Shown piece after piece: positions 1 through 8,659 of a DNA stretch of 64,000 bases. The position numbers and the translations under genes are program-made. The number at the start of each line of letters is the position of its first letter. Within the stretch, counting starts at the first letter, position 1. The DNA is taken from positions 441,488 to 505,487 of the forward strand of contig LT598456.1 of assembly GCA_900074725.1 (NCBI GenBank), given 5' to 3'. Origin of the DNA: Lachancea dasiensis (lineage: Eukaryota; Ascomycota; Saccharomycetes; Saccharomycetales; Saccharomycetaceae). The notes beneath the pieces were generated by a model. That model worked only from the letters and a program-made list of their open reading frames with translations. It ran no database searches and was not told the DNA's origin.

Positions 1-279
1 ACGAGCTGGGGAGGCCGAAGCGAAGGAGAACGATCCGCTGCCTTCGCCATTGGGATGCAAGAGGCCGTCGTGCCGGCTTACCATATAGCTGTTCCCCGCC
101 AACTGGAATGCTGGGGGAACACCGGCTGGAGACTTGGCCATGCTACTGGCCCGTCGCACTTGCTGGGCCAGTTTCCCCGAAGATTTGACCACCTTCAGAG
201 CCCCGTTCATGTACCTCCACGTCTTTTCCATGACCACTTTTGAATTTGCAGCTACGTAGAACCCTACTTTCCCCACCAT
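1..279 (-). CDS. Unknown protein, N-terminal 93 codons (runs off left edge)
   Basis: The reverse strand is open from an ATG at 277-279 down to base 1 with no stop in 93 codons, so only the N-terminus is present. The peptide begins MVGKVGFYVAANSKVVMEKT and continues basic and Ala/Ser-rich, with a predicted amphipathic-looking stretch around residues 25-50. There is no obvious signal peptide or membrane segment in the visible part. Codons look protein-like, with G/C often in third position. A palindromic TTACGTAA lies about 90 bp upstream and a TATATA about 130 bp upstream, as expected of a promoter. I do not recognise the family. In the double-synteny frame it would be a neighbour of MEP3/MEP1, but I could not match it to a S. 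cerevisiae gene there. Coding status is probable, not certain. Confidence 0.55.
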   Translation of the reverse strand, partial: MVGKVGFYVAANSKVVMEKTWRYMNGALKVVKSSGKLAQQVRRASSMAKSPAGVPPAFQLAGNSYMVSRHDGLLHPNGEGSGSFSFASASPAR

Positions 280-364
280 TCTTCTAAGATAGACAGTTTC
301 AGTGATTCTAGCGTCAGGACCCGGCCTTGATATGCCTGTGTCAGCGCAATCAAGTTTATAATCT

Positions 365-374
365 GTTACGTAAC
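365..374. promoter_or_regulatory. Palindromic TTACGTAA (Yap/bZIP-type site)
   Basis: GTTACGTAAC is a perfect 10-bp palindrome about 86 bp upstream of the ATG of the left-edge gene. TTACGTAA is the known core bound by fungal Yap-family bZIP factors. A single site of this length is weak evidence, so regulation of the left gene by oxidative or other stress is only an inference. Confidence 0.35.
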
Positions 375-2340
375 ACCGGCGTCACCTTATAACGTCTAGA
401 CCGCTCTTGTCGGTATATAGCACGCGATGCTTGAATACCACTTTGGCTAGTATCGTAGACTAGTTCGGTGTACCAGACGTATATCGCTAAAGGTGTTTAC
501 AGACCAACGGTTGCGACACACTGAGCCAATTTTTCGTGGCGTACGTACGCTCTCGTTATATATACGTATTTCGTCTGTTTACTTACTCATCATAGTATTT
601 TCTAGCAACGGTACGTCCTGTACACAGTGTTAATGCCTTAGTGAGCACTTGACCCTTCGCTTCGGATGTTCACCGTCCAAGACGGCCTTAGTAATTTTCT
701 AATTTCCGTGGAATGGCCGTGACGGAACCCAAACTGAGTTGAAATTCACAACATGGACGGAATTATCAAATATATCACATCCACGGAAGGAGACCACCTC
801 AGCGGGTGGTCCTAAGCAACAGCGAATATGGATGAACAGGGTCCTTCACCTGATTCTCCATCTCAAAAAATTTTTTGTCCGTTGCCAGCACTTCCGCCGT
901 CCGGGAAGCCAAAAAGTAGGCAGACAACGCTGGGTTGAACGAATCAAATGGAAGCGATGTGATTAGAAATTGTTTTCCTTGCATTTTCTATGGGTCGCTT
1001 TGATCCCACCGCTTCCACCGGCGTAAGTGCTGCTGCCCATTGTTGATGGCCAGGAGTACCTTAAGACTTGGCATCAGCAGGATGCTATTTACGTGCGTAG
1101 CGTTCCAAGAGCGACTGTGGTGATAGGTAATTTTGCGAGGTAGGCTCCAGTAGACTTGTCTTGGCCGGTGCTCCTTAGACGATATTTTCGGTCGCAGTTG
1201 TTCATGAGTGTCATTAAATACTGTGACAGAGTAAGACAAAGTGACAGAAAAAATACGTGAGAAAACCGAGTTGAGATCGGTGTTCTGGGCCGGCGCAGGC
1301 GCTCGGTATAGAGCGGGGTGGTTATTGAAACTACTGTTACGGAAGCTTGAGGGTGAGGGAACGACAAATTGAGCCTCCCAGGATGTAGTTCATTTTTGAA
1401 CTGGCTCACGACGCCCTTTCCACTAGTCGAATGCCAATTAAACTCCGAAAACCAAGTGAAAGAACGTGAAAGCACTCGAAAAGTGCTTCTTAATTTGCCA
1501 CAATGTACCGGAGACCGAACTGACATCTGGAAATGCATATTGAACCTGATTGTCGACGATTGGATGTTGGTTTCGTAAATAAAGACACCAATCACTTGCG
1601 CCCAAAAAATAAGCGCCCAGCCTCCTCCTTAGTCTGCTACCACACTGTAAGAAGCTACTTGTGTCGAGGGCCGCTCTGCCAGTCGTGAAAGCCATATACA
1701 AGACAGAGTTGTCAGATACTCTGACCAACGCTACAGATGCTCGCAACCAAGAGACGCATCCTAGACGTGAAAATGGCACCGCCCCATGCCGACACACAGT
1801 GTTCGTGAAGAAGCTTGGAAACCGGGGAAAAAGTCCGCTGGAACTATAGTCATTTCTACTGCTACCAGATCCTGCAGTTTAAGCGCTTTCCTCCAAGCGA
1901 GCCCAGTTCTGGAGAAGGAACACTTTACTCCAGTTTAGGAGGCCAACCTGTAAACCATTCACGTGGCTCAAGATTATCACATGACCGCGATGCGATACCA
2001 CGTGACTATTACAGCGTGGTCGCCAACGGTTGTCCTTTAAGCGAGCTTCCAATCAAACTCTACTTGCTGCGCCATAAGTTTTGCGGGAAGGAAAGTTGCG
2101 AAATCCGGTAGCGCAGAAATGGCGTCCCAGCGAAACTCGTTGGCGTTGGTTGCTCACTGCTGGAACCTATCGTGCGGCTGGGGTAAGGGCAAAAAAGAGC
2201 GTCGAGAAAAAAAAATTTGTTAAAATTTGAGCATCTGGGTCATGGATGCCGCCCTGGCGTGATGCCGTGGAAACATTTCGCTGGGCCAGAGTCACGATTG
2301 CATAAAATGTTCACGTTTTTATGAGTTTTCTGATTGGCTC
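375..2340. other. Gene-free stretch left of MEP
   Basis: About 2 kb without a gene I can support. The open frames here are short, mutually overlapping and without recognisable domains. Two TATA-like runs (around 411-420 and 557-566) and the palindrome CGTACGTACG near 540 are visible. I found no tRNA, LTR pair or TIR. Confidence 0.5.
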
Positions 2341-2348
2341 AAGCAGTT

Positions 2349-2354
2349 CTTATC
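2349..2354 (-). promoter_or_regulatory. GATAAG site upstream of MEP
   Basis: CTTATC on the plus strand reads GATAAG on the minus strand, about 290 bp upstream of the ammonium transporter ATG. A second copy follows at 2448-2453. GATAAG is the core bound by the GATA factors Gln3 and Gat1/Nil1, which drive MEP genes when good nitrogen sources are scarce. Paired sites at this distance fit nitrogen catabolite repression, inferred from known yeast regulation. Confidence 0.5.
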
Positions 2355-2447
2355 AGAGAGCAGCTGTTTTCGATTTCTTTTAACCCATCGGGAAGGGGTT
2401 CAATGACAACAACTCTCATCTTGCTTATGGCTATGTTGCAGGACATA

Positions 2448-2453
2448 CTTATC
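2448..2453 (-). promoter_or_regulatory. Second GATAAG site upstream of MEP
   Basis: Same hexamer and orientation as the site at 2349-2354, about 195 bp upstream of the MEP start codon. Two GATA cores about 100 bp apart are more than expected from an isolated chance hit, but GATA hexamers are common in yeast DNA. Confidence 0.5.
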
Positions 2454-2646
2454 GCTCAGCCCAATGTGGTCGCCGATTGTAAAGTGCTGTGGAGAACTTG
2501 AAGTGCAGTGGAAAAAATAATGCTCGGGAGATGCAGGTTGGGACTATAAGTTGAAAGCTAGTATCGCCTGGTTTTCATCTTAAGAGAAACACGACTGGGA
2601 CCCGACTGGGAGCAAGTAGCAGAGTTTTCGAAACATACACTGTAAT

Positions 2647-4005
2647 ATGGGTTATGTTTGGGACGAGACGTATGAGCCCGCTACTGTAGCGTTCATCCTG
2701 CTCGGGGCAGCGCTGGTATTCATCATGGTGCCGGGGCTGGGTTTCCTGTACTCCGGACTGACGCGCAGAAAGTCAGCACTTGCTCAGATATGGATTGTCC
2801 TGATGGCAACACTTGTAGGCATGGTCCAATGGTATTTCTGGGGGTACTCACTAGCGTTCTCAAAAACGTCACTTAATCATAAATTCATTGGAAACCTGGA
2901 CTCGTTCGGGTTTCGAAACGTCTACGGGAAAATCGACGATGACAGCGAGTACCCGGAAATCGCATTTGCTGCTTTCCAAGGGCTGTTCTTGTGCGTCACC
3001 CTCAGTATAATCGCTGGGTGTACAGCGGAAAGAGGCAGGCTACTGCCACATACAGTGTTCCTGTTCTGCTTTGCTACATTGGTTTACTGTCCCGTTACGT
3101 ATTGGGTTTGGGCCGCGGATGGCTGGGCCTATAGATGGGGCGTCCTGGACTGGGCTGGAGGCGGCCCTGTGGAAGCCTTGTCAAGTGTTGGCGGCTTTGT
3201 CTACTCGGCCTTCTTGGGCAAGCGCAAAGAAAATCTTTTGATTAATTTTAGACCCCATAATGTGTCCATGGTGACCCTAGGAACATCTCTACTGTGGTTC
3301 GGTTGGCTGGGTTTCAACGCATGCACGTCTCTGACTCCGAACTTGAAGTCCGCGTACGCCTTCATGAACACCAATTTGAGTGCTGCCGTCGGGGGTATGA
3401 CCTGGTGCTTACTGGATTACAGACTCGAGAAAAAATGGTCAACTGTTGGTCTATGTTCGGGGATCATCTGTGGGCTAGTTGCTGCTACTCCTAGTTCCGG
3501 CTGCATCACCCTTTATGGTTCCATCATCCAAGGCATTGCGGCAGGTGTTGTCTGTAACTTTGCCACTAAGATCAAGTACTATCTCAAAGTCGATGACTCC
3601 ATGGATATCTTAGCAGAGCACGGGATTGCTGGTGTCGTGGGTCTTTTTTTCAACGGCTTGTTTGCTGCTGACTGGGTAGTGGGTATGGATGGTGTAACTG
3701 ACCATGACGGTGGCTGGGTCACCCACAACTACAAACAAATGTACAAACAAATTGCTTACATCGCTGCTGTTTACGGATACGGTATTGTAGTCACGGCGCT
3801 CATTTGCTTTGTTATTGACAAGATCCCTGGCCTCGCACTGAGGGCCACGGAAGAGGCAGAACAGCAAGGTTTGGATGAGGACCAAATCGGCGAGTTTGCA
3901 TACGATTACGTCGAAGTTAGAAGAGACTACTTTTCATGGGGGGTGAACAACCCGGATAGTTTGACAGAGGACAACGAGTCGCATCCACAAGAGGAAAAGC
4001 ATTGA
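2647..4005 (+). CDS. MEP1: Ammonium transporter, Mep1/Mep3 type
   Basis: A 452-residue Amt/Mep/Rh-family plasma-membrane protein that imports ammonium. The N-terminal half contains the family blocks VPGLGFLYSGL (about 28-38) and CTAERGR (125-131), followed by many hydrophobic segments consistent with 11 membrane helices. Of the two pore-lining positions that form the twin-histidine pair, the first is Glu176 (GGGPVEALSS) and the second is His325 (AEHGIAGVV). Glu at the first position is the known hallmark of Mep1/Mep3 as opposed to Mep2, which keeps His, so a Mep2-like sensor role is unlikely. The cytosolic tail is acidic. The gene replaces both S. cerevisiae MEP1 (next to COG2) and MEP3 (next to RRP9), whose neighbours both lie just downstream here, so the symbol is a family-level choice. 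GATAAG sites upstream suggest nitrogen regulation. Confidence 0.93.
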   Translation: MGYVWDETYEPATVAFILLGAALVFIMVPGLGFLYSGLTRRKSALAQIWIVLMATLVGMVQWYFWGYSLAFSKTSLNHKFIGNLDSFGFRNVYGKIDDDSEYPEIAFAAFQGLFLCVTLSIIAGCTAERGRLLPHTVFLFCFATLVYCPVTYWVWAADGWAYRWGVLDWAGGGPVEALSSVGGFVYSAFLGKRKENLLINFRPHNVSMVTLGTSLLWFGWLGFNACTSLTPNLKSAYAFMNTNLSAAVGGMTWCLLDYRLEKKWSTVGLCSGIICGLVAATPSSGCITLYGSIIQGIAAGVVCNFATKIKYYLKVDDSMDILAEHGIAGVVGLFFNGLFAADWVVGMDGVTDHDGGWVTHNYKQMYKQIAYIAAVYGYGIVVTALICFVIDKIPGLALRATEEAEQQGLDEDQIGEFAYDYVEVRRDYFSWGVNNPDSLTEDNESHPQEEKH

Positions 4006-4185
4006 ATGCGAAATGTCATAGCATACCGTGATTCAGAGAGTCACTCATATAAAAATATTGCATTTACAAATAAACGGGTTAGATAAAAGGAACTCCAGAG
4101 AGCCGAACTTGTTGACGGGTTGGCAATCAAGAGCTTCATGCTCAGGAAGCTCACCGCCGTAGAAGGGATGGTGAGCCAAAAAATT

Positions 4186-4259
4186 CGACCTCGGTGAGGA
4201 TTGAACTCACGATCTTGCGATTAACAGTCGCACGCCTTAACCAGCTTGGCCACGAAGTC
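4186..4259 (-). tRNA. tRNA-Asn (anticodon GUU)
   Basis: The 74-nt minus-strand sequence begins GACTTCGTGGCCAAG and ends CCGAGGTCG, giving a full 7-bp acceptor stem. The anticodon loop CTGTTAATC carries GTT, and the T arm reads GTTCAATCC. It closely matches the S. cerevisiae tRNA-Asn(GUU) gene as I recall it. No intron is present. Confidence 0.95.
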
Positions 4260-5025
4260 TAATGCGTTGAGAAAAAAGAAATAATGAGCCAACCATACAG
4301 GCAGCTAGAAATCACGTATACTCTCGTGAGTAGTTATTACAGAGTCGACTCGTAGAATCAAAGTTGCTTGACCGCTACTAGAACCAGTAGATTTCGTTAG
4401 TATTCCATATTCACTTTTCTTCCCACATCTGATCTTCCTGATTGCTCTGATCCACTAGCTTCTTTTTGTATGGCTGTCGAGCTTCTGACTCAACCGTAAG
4501 GAAGGTCATACTGAGGTACAAATCTTGGGTCATCTTGTAATCTTGAGCAACGCTAGTGGGCGTTGTCTCAAGCTGTCTTTCCACCTCTCATAGCCATGTG
4601 GATTCATTGGCTAAGTTCTGGCCTATGGCCTGCCATACTTATGATTCCTGTCATCCCACGACACAATGATAGATTGCGCGGGGATCGCAGCAAACGCGAT
4701 CCAACTGGTCCACGCAGCTATAAGCACTGATAAAGTTATCGTGGGCGAGTCGCTGCAGTATTACCGAGGGTATCGGGACGGATCAAACTATGTACATCGA
4801 TATGGCGTTCTCGCTTTTAGGCCAGAGTGAGGGAAAATATATAGGCAGAGGCTGATTTCGAAGACAGAGAACGAGACTGTATCAAAAAGAGTAAGTCTTC
4901 AGTCAAATAGAAGGAAACTCACGAGCTCAGCGCCTAATCAACTTCGATGTAAATCAAACTCCGTTAAGGGTATGACATCTCCTGGCTAATTTATATAATT
5001 TGATACGCATTTATCTTTAAATTCC
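4260..5025. other. Intergenic stretch between two tRNA genes
   Basis: No protein gene is seen. tRNA flanks in yeasts often hold solo LTRs, and the TATA-like run at 4848-4855 followed by a purine-rich tract made me look. I could not find matching TG...CA ends or a target duplication, so no element is claimed. Confidence 0.4.
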
Positions 5026-5097
5026 GCCACTTTAGTATAGTGGTTAGTACACATCGTTGTGGCCGATGAAACCCTGGTTCGATTCTAGGAAGTGGCA
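5026..5097 (+). tRNA. tRNA-His (anticodon GUG)
   Basis: The 72-nt sequence begins GCCACTTTAGTATAGTGG and ends AGTGGCA. The anticodon loop contains GTG, the T arm GTTCGATTC is intact, and the acceptor stem GCCACTT/AAGTGGC is complete. The extra 5' G of mature tRNA-His is not encoded, as is usual in yeast. It is nearly identical to the S. cerevisiae gene outside a compensated acceptor-stem change. Confidence 0.95.
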
Positions 5098-5580
5098 TTA
5101 TTTTTGGAAGTTTTAAAGGTTTATTTACCAAATATCCAGAAGAGGAATAATGTAAACAATCACGGCGACTGTTTATGGAAAATTGATCCAGTGCAAGTGA
5201 ACTTCAGAGTGCCGTGCCCTTGCCAAAAACTTCACGTAAACATAGTGTTGTGGCTCAATGCGGCATATCTGGCACTCCAAGTGCGTTGGTCGCGGGTGCG
5301 AAATCTTGAATGGTATGATAAAACTTCACTTAATACTCGTTCAATTTCTTATATGATCGTCAAACTGTTGACCCTTTTGTTTTTACCTTATGAGCGGTCC
5401 CTGTTTATGTGATCTACTTTCATAACAGAAGCCCCAACATCCTACAGGTCCATCACACAAAGCAAGCAGTACTTTAAGTACGAACTCTCACCCCCAGTCC
5501 TTCCTTTTCAATCATTTCGTGTGGCTTTTGTTTTTGGCACTCGGCTCAGCAAATAACTCCCATCGTTTCCCGTCCATCCA

Positions 5581-6474
5581 ATGCAGCGTCAAAATTGGCT
5601 TAAAGCGGTTGCAGCTTCAACTGTGTTTGGATCTGTACTTGTTAATGGCTTGTCGTCCGACAACGTTGATGCAACTACCACGTATACTTCCACTGTTGTG
5701 ATCTACACAACAAAATTAAGTTCCGACGAAGCAGCATCCAGTATAAGCGCTCAATCTGCGTCGGCAGCAAGTGCAGCATCTGTCAGTTCAGTAGAGCTAG
5801 CTAGATCACTGTCTTCTGCGTCCGCTGCATCCTTTTCTTCCGAGGAGGCCTTACTTTCCTCGGAATCCGCTGCAAGTGCAGCCAGTGTAGCCAGTGCCAC
5901 CAGCGTAGCGAGTGTTTTATCAACGGCCTCCGTGCATGCTGCCTACCTGGCTTCCATTTCCCAGAGAGAGGCATCTCAAGCCTCCGCATCTCAAGCCTCC
6001 GCGTCTCAAGCCTCCGCGTCCGAGGCTTCTGCGTCTATCGCGTCGGCGGTATCAGCTCAAGCGTCTATTTCAGATGCCTATAATTCCTCCAACGCTTCTC
6101 AAGCTTCTATCTCTCCAATGTATCCATCGGACCGGGCTGATTCTCAGATGTCATCTTCTTCAGTGTCTTCTTTGACTACCATTAAGTCATCGACTACCAA
6201 AGTTCCGGCTCTTGAAAAACAGCTCAAGACTCAATCAGCCATGAATGGTTCGGAACCAATATCGACAGCTGCGACAAACAGTACTTCTTCCCGAATTACT
6301 TCATCTTCGGCTTTTCTGTCGACTGGCAATTCTTTAACGGTTAGCTCGTCTTCAGCCTCGGTTTCTCACTCTATGTCATCTACAACCGCTAGCAGTGAAG
6401 GTGCTGGCATCTCGCTGGGCACTAATGGCTTACTCTTGGGAGTTGCTGGTGGAATAATTATGGGACTAATCTGA
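5581..6474 (+). CDS. Ser/Ala/Thr-rich GPI-anchored-type wall protein
   Basis: A 297-residue low-complexity protein. Residues 1-31 look like a secretion signal (basic start, then AASTVFGSVLVNG). The body is almost entirely Ser, Ala and Thr with occasional Glu and Val, as in O-mannosylated cell-wall stalk proteins. The last 20 residues (LGTNGLLLGVAGGIIMGLI) are a hydrophobic tail behind a small-residue region (SSEGAG), the usual layout for GPI attachment. A tandem 15-bp repeat encoding SQASA/SEASA lies at 5974-6033. Likely role is a structural or adhesion-related wall mannoprotein. Such proteins diverge too fast for me to assign an ortholog, and no counterpart is obvious between MEP and RRP9 in S. 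cerevisiae. Confidence 0.8.
   Translation: MQRQNWLKAVAASTVFGSVLVNGLSSDNVDATTTYTSTVVIYTTKLSSDEAASSISAQSASAASAASVSSVELARSLSSASAASFSSEEALLSSESAASAASVASATSVASVLSTASVHAAYLASISQREASQASASQASASQASASEASASIASAVSAQASISDAYNSSNASQASISPMYPSDRADSQMSSSSVSSLTTIKSSTTKVPALEKQLKTQSAMNGSEPISTAATNSTSSRITSSSAFLSTGNSLTVSSSSASVSHSMSSTTASSEGAGISLGTNGLLLGVAGGIIMGLI
5974..6033 (+). repeat. Tandem 15-bp coding repeat (4 units)
   Basis: Four consecutive 15-bp units, the first three nearly identical (TCTCAAGCCTCCGCR) and the fourth diverged, encode repeated SQASA/SEASA. Such in-frame repeats in wall proteins tend to vary in copy number between strains. Confidence 0.85.
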
Positions 6475-6693
6475 GTATATAGGTGGTGCAGATTGCAAGC
6501 CCAGCCGAATCTCGTGACATTTGGATTTTCTAATGTAATGAAATCATCCAAATATCTACGAAGTTGTACTATCACAAATCATTTGTATTATTGAATTATT
6601 ACCTGTCCAATCTTTCTGATCTCCTATCTTCTTTGCTATCAATCTTGTAACTATCTTACATGCTGTCTCATTATGCTAATATACTGGCTCCGG

Positions 6694-8415
6694 TTAAAAT
6701 CCAGTTTGTTCAATAGTTGCAGAAAATACACCATTCCTGGCCCCAGGAAGGTGACTCATCCACCTCCCTAGCCTGTGTTCTTTACTAACACTTGCCAGTA
6801 CGCGGAATGTTTCTCTACCATGTTTTCCGCTTTCTACGACTTGAATGTTCGTCACTACACCATTGCACCCAGATAGTTCACCTATCAGTTCGACCTCCCT
6901 CAAGTTTTCTGTAAGTTTCCACACCTTCAACTTCCCGTCCCAGGAACCCGAAATGAAAGTATTTGAGTAAGGAATTGCATGCAGAGCTGTAATCCAGTAT
7001 GGTTTTGTTATCTTCTTATCTTGAAATTGCCTTTGACGCTTGTCGTCATCAACCTCCGCCGAGATTTTAGTAGACTCGGGAAGAGGAATTACTCCGTGTG
7101 CACAGCGCTGAGTAAACACTGGTTTTTTCTTGGATAATGACCACAACGAGATATTTCCATTATCTGAGCCCGTTACAAAGTGCGAATCATCGATCATAGA
7201 CACACAATCAATACTTCCTTCTCCGTAAAATACAGGTTCTTGGTCTGATGGAGGCAATATTTCCTCGCCGTCGTCCGTCCTTTGAGAGTTTTGTTTTATC
7301 CATTTCTTCAACAGTCTCTGCGGATCATCACCGCCTCTAAATGTAAGTCTTGTCTCATCTGCAATCTTCCAAAGCATCGCAGTACGGTCGCGGGAACCAA
7401 CTGTGACGCATCGTTCCATGCCAAGAGCAGATATGTCTACGACAAGGTCCTGATGACCATAAAGGATCTCAAGTTGAGAGAACTGGTTGATAGAGTATGT
7501 CCTAATCTTGAAATCTCCACATGCAGCATAAAGCTGGTCGGAGTTTTTGCGGAATGCCAAGGAAAAAACCTCACCTCTTCTATCTTTGGTTGGAATGACC
7601 TTAACAGGTGCTAATGATTCTGCACTCCAAACAATCAGCTTTCTATCCCTCCCGCCGGTAATGACGTATTTTCCGTCTGGAGAAGCCGCAAGGGTTAAAA
7701 TCTCATCGTAATGACCTTCCGTGGTATTCTCGTACTCGAACTTGCTTTCAGGTATGTATCGACGGCCACCTTTGGTGAACTTTAATTTTTTGGGCCTGGC
7801 ATTGAAGTCTGTAATATCATACTTGGTCAAACACATGTCTTTGCTAACGGTGTATGCGAAAAGTTTCCCGCTATTCTTATTCTGAGAAACATCATGGGAA
7901 AATTTGTTGATTACGGGTTGAAAGCAACTTATGGAGGTCAAACTTTTTTCACCAACCCTACTGAAAGAAGTCTTCGCCTCTGAAACAAGTAGTTTTTCGC
8001 CGATGAACCTGTAGATCCGCCCGTGTTGCTCTGCAACATCTTGCTTCAATCTAGAGGCTATAATCTCGCGATCTAAATCACGAGCATCGAAGTTATTATA
8101 GTCTGCCTCCGCATCTACACCAGCGTATTGTGCTTGCCTTTCTTGAGCTTCTTGTGCAATCTCATTAGCGTCCGTTTGCAGGTTTTCTAAGTACTGCTTG
8201 GCCAAACGACGTCTTTTATCCGTAGCATTTTCCTGTAGAAATTCCTCATCTGAATCTATTTCTTCGTCCTCGTCCACACCCTCCAGTCCTTTTTCGGCAT
8301 CACTGCCCTCATCATTGGAAGATGGATCCGTTATCTCCTCATCCTCGACGTTGGTACGTTTCTCGGAGACTGTAGATCTCTTCCGCTTCTTATGGTCAAG
8401 CTTGGCCGGCGCCAT
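6694..8415 (-). CDS. RRP9: U3 snoRNP WD40 protein Rrp9
   Basis: A 573-residue protein, the same length as I recall for S. cerevisiae Rrp9, a U3-55K homologue that binds the U3 box B/C motif in the small-subunit processome and acts in early 18S rRNA processing in the nucleolus. The N-terminus is Lys-rich then strongly acidic (about 20-60). WD40 blades run from about residue 130 to 560, seen as GGRDRKLIVWS, GSRDRTAMLWK, GSDNGNISLWS and GSWDGKLKVWK. The ATG at 8413-8415 is chosen because the longer frame begins at a TTG. Synteny supports the call: in S. cerevisiae RRP9 (YPR137W) lies next to MEP3 and near CTF4, in the same relative strands as here. Confidence 0.95.
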   Translation of the reverse strand: MAPAKLDHKKRKRSTVSEKRTNVEDEEITDPSSNDEGSDAEKGLEGVDEDEEIDSDEEFLQENATDKRRRLAKQYLENLQTDANEIAQEAQERQAQYAGVDAEADYNNFDARDLDREIIASRLKQDVAEQHGRIYRFIGEKLLVSEAKTSFSRVGEKSLTSISCFQPVINKFSHDVSQNKNSGKLFAYTVSKDMCLTKYDITDFNARPKKLKFTKGGRRYIPESKFEYENTTEGHYDEILTLAASPDGKYVITGGRDRKLIVWSAESLAPVKVIPTKDRRGEVFSLAFRKNSDQLYAACGDFKIRTYSINQFSQLEILYGHQDLVVDISALGMERCVTVGSRDRTAMLWKIADETRLTFRGGDDPQRLLKKWIKQNSQRTDDGEEILPPSDQEPVFYGEGSIDCVSMIDDSHFVTGSDNGNISLWSLSKKKPVFTQRCAHGVIPLPESTKISAEVDDDKRQRQFQDKKITKPYWITALHAIPYSNTFISGSWDGKLKVWKLTENLREVELIGELSGCNGVVTNIQVVESGKHGRETFRVLASVSKEHRLGRWMSHLPGARNGVFSATIEQTGF

Positions 8416-8659
8416 TATGGTTATCAAAAGTGGGTTTTGTGAGTCCTTTCTATTCTTTATTTGAATTGCTCATCGCTTCAACTTGTAGTTTTCAAATTTT
8501 TTTTCACCAGTGTTGACGACGTGAAAAAAGTTGCAAGGCCATCGCGTAAACCGAATCACGAGAAATATTACAGAGTAAAATCGGGCTGTCCTAGCGAATT
8601 GGTTCAGTTCTATAAAATCTTAAAGCTCCAGAAGTCAGAGAAGAGCTATAGTTCCACCA

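Noticed and set aside
1815-2111. 98-codon frame upstream of MEP
   Set aside because: No domain, no promoter features and overlapping frames in other phases.
4260-5025. Possible solo LTR between the two tRNA genes
   Set aside because: No matching terminal TG/CA repeats or target duplication could be found by eye.
6783-6789. TACTAAC-like heptamer suggesting an intron
   Set aside because: It lies within the RRP9 coding region on the opposite strand, and no donor or split gene fits.
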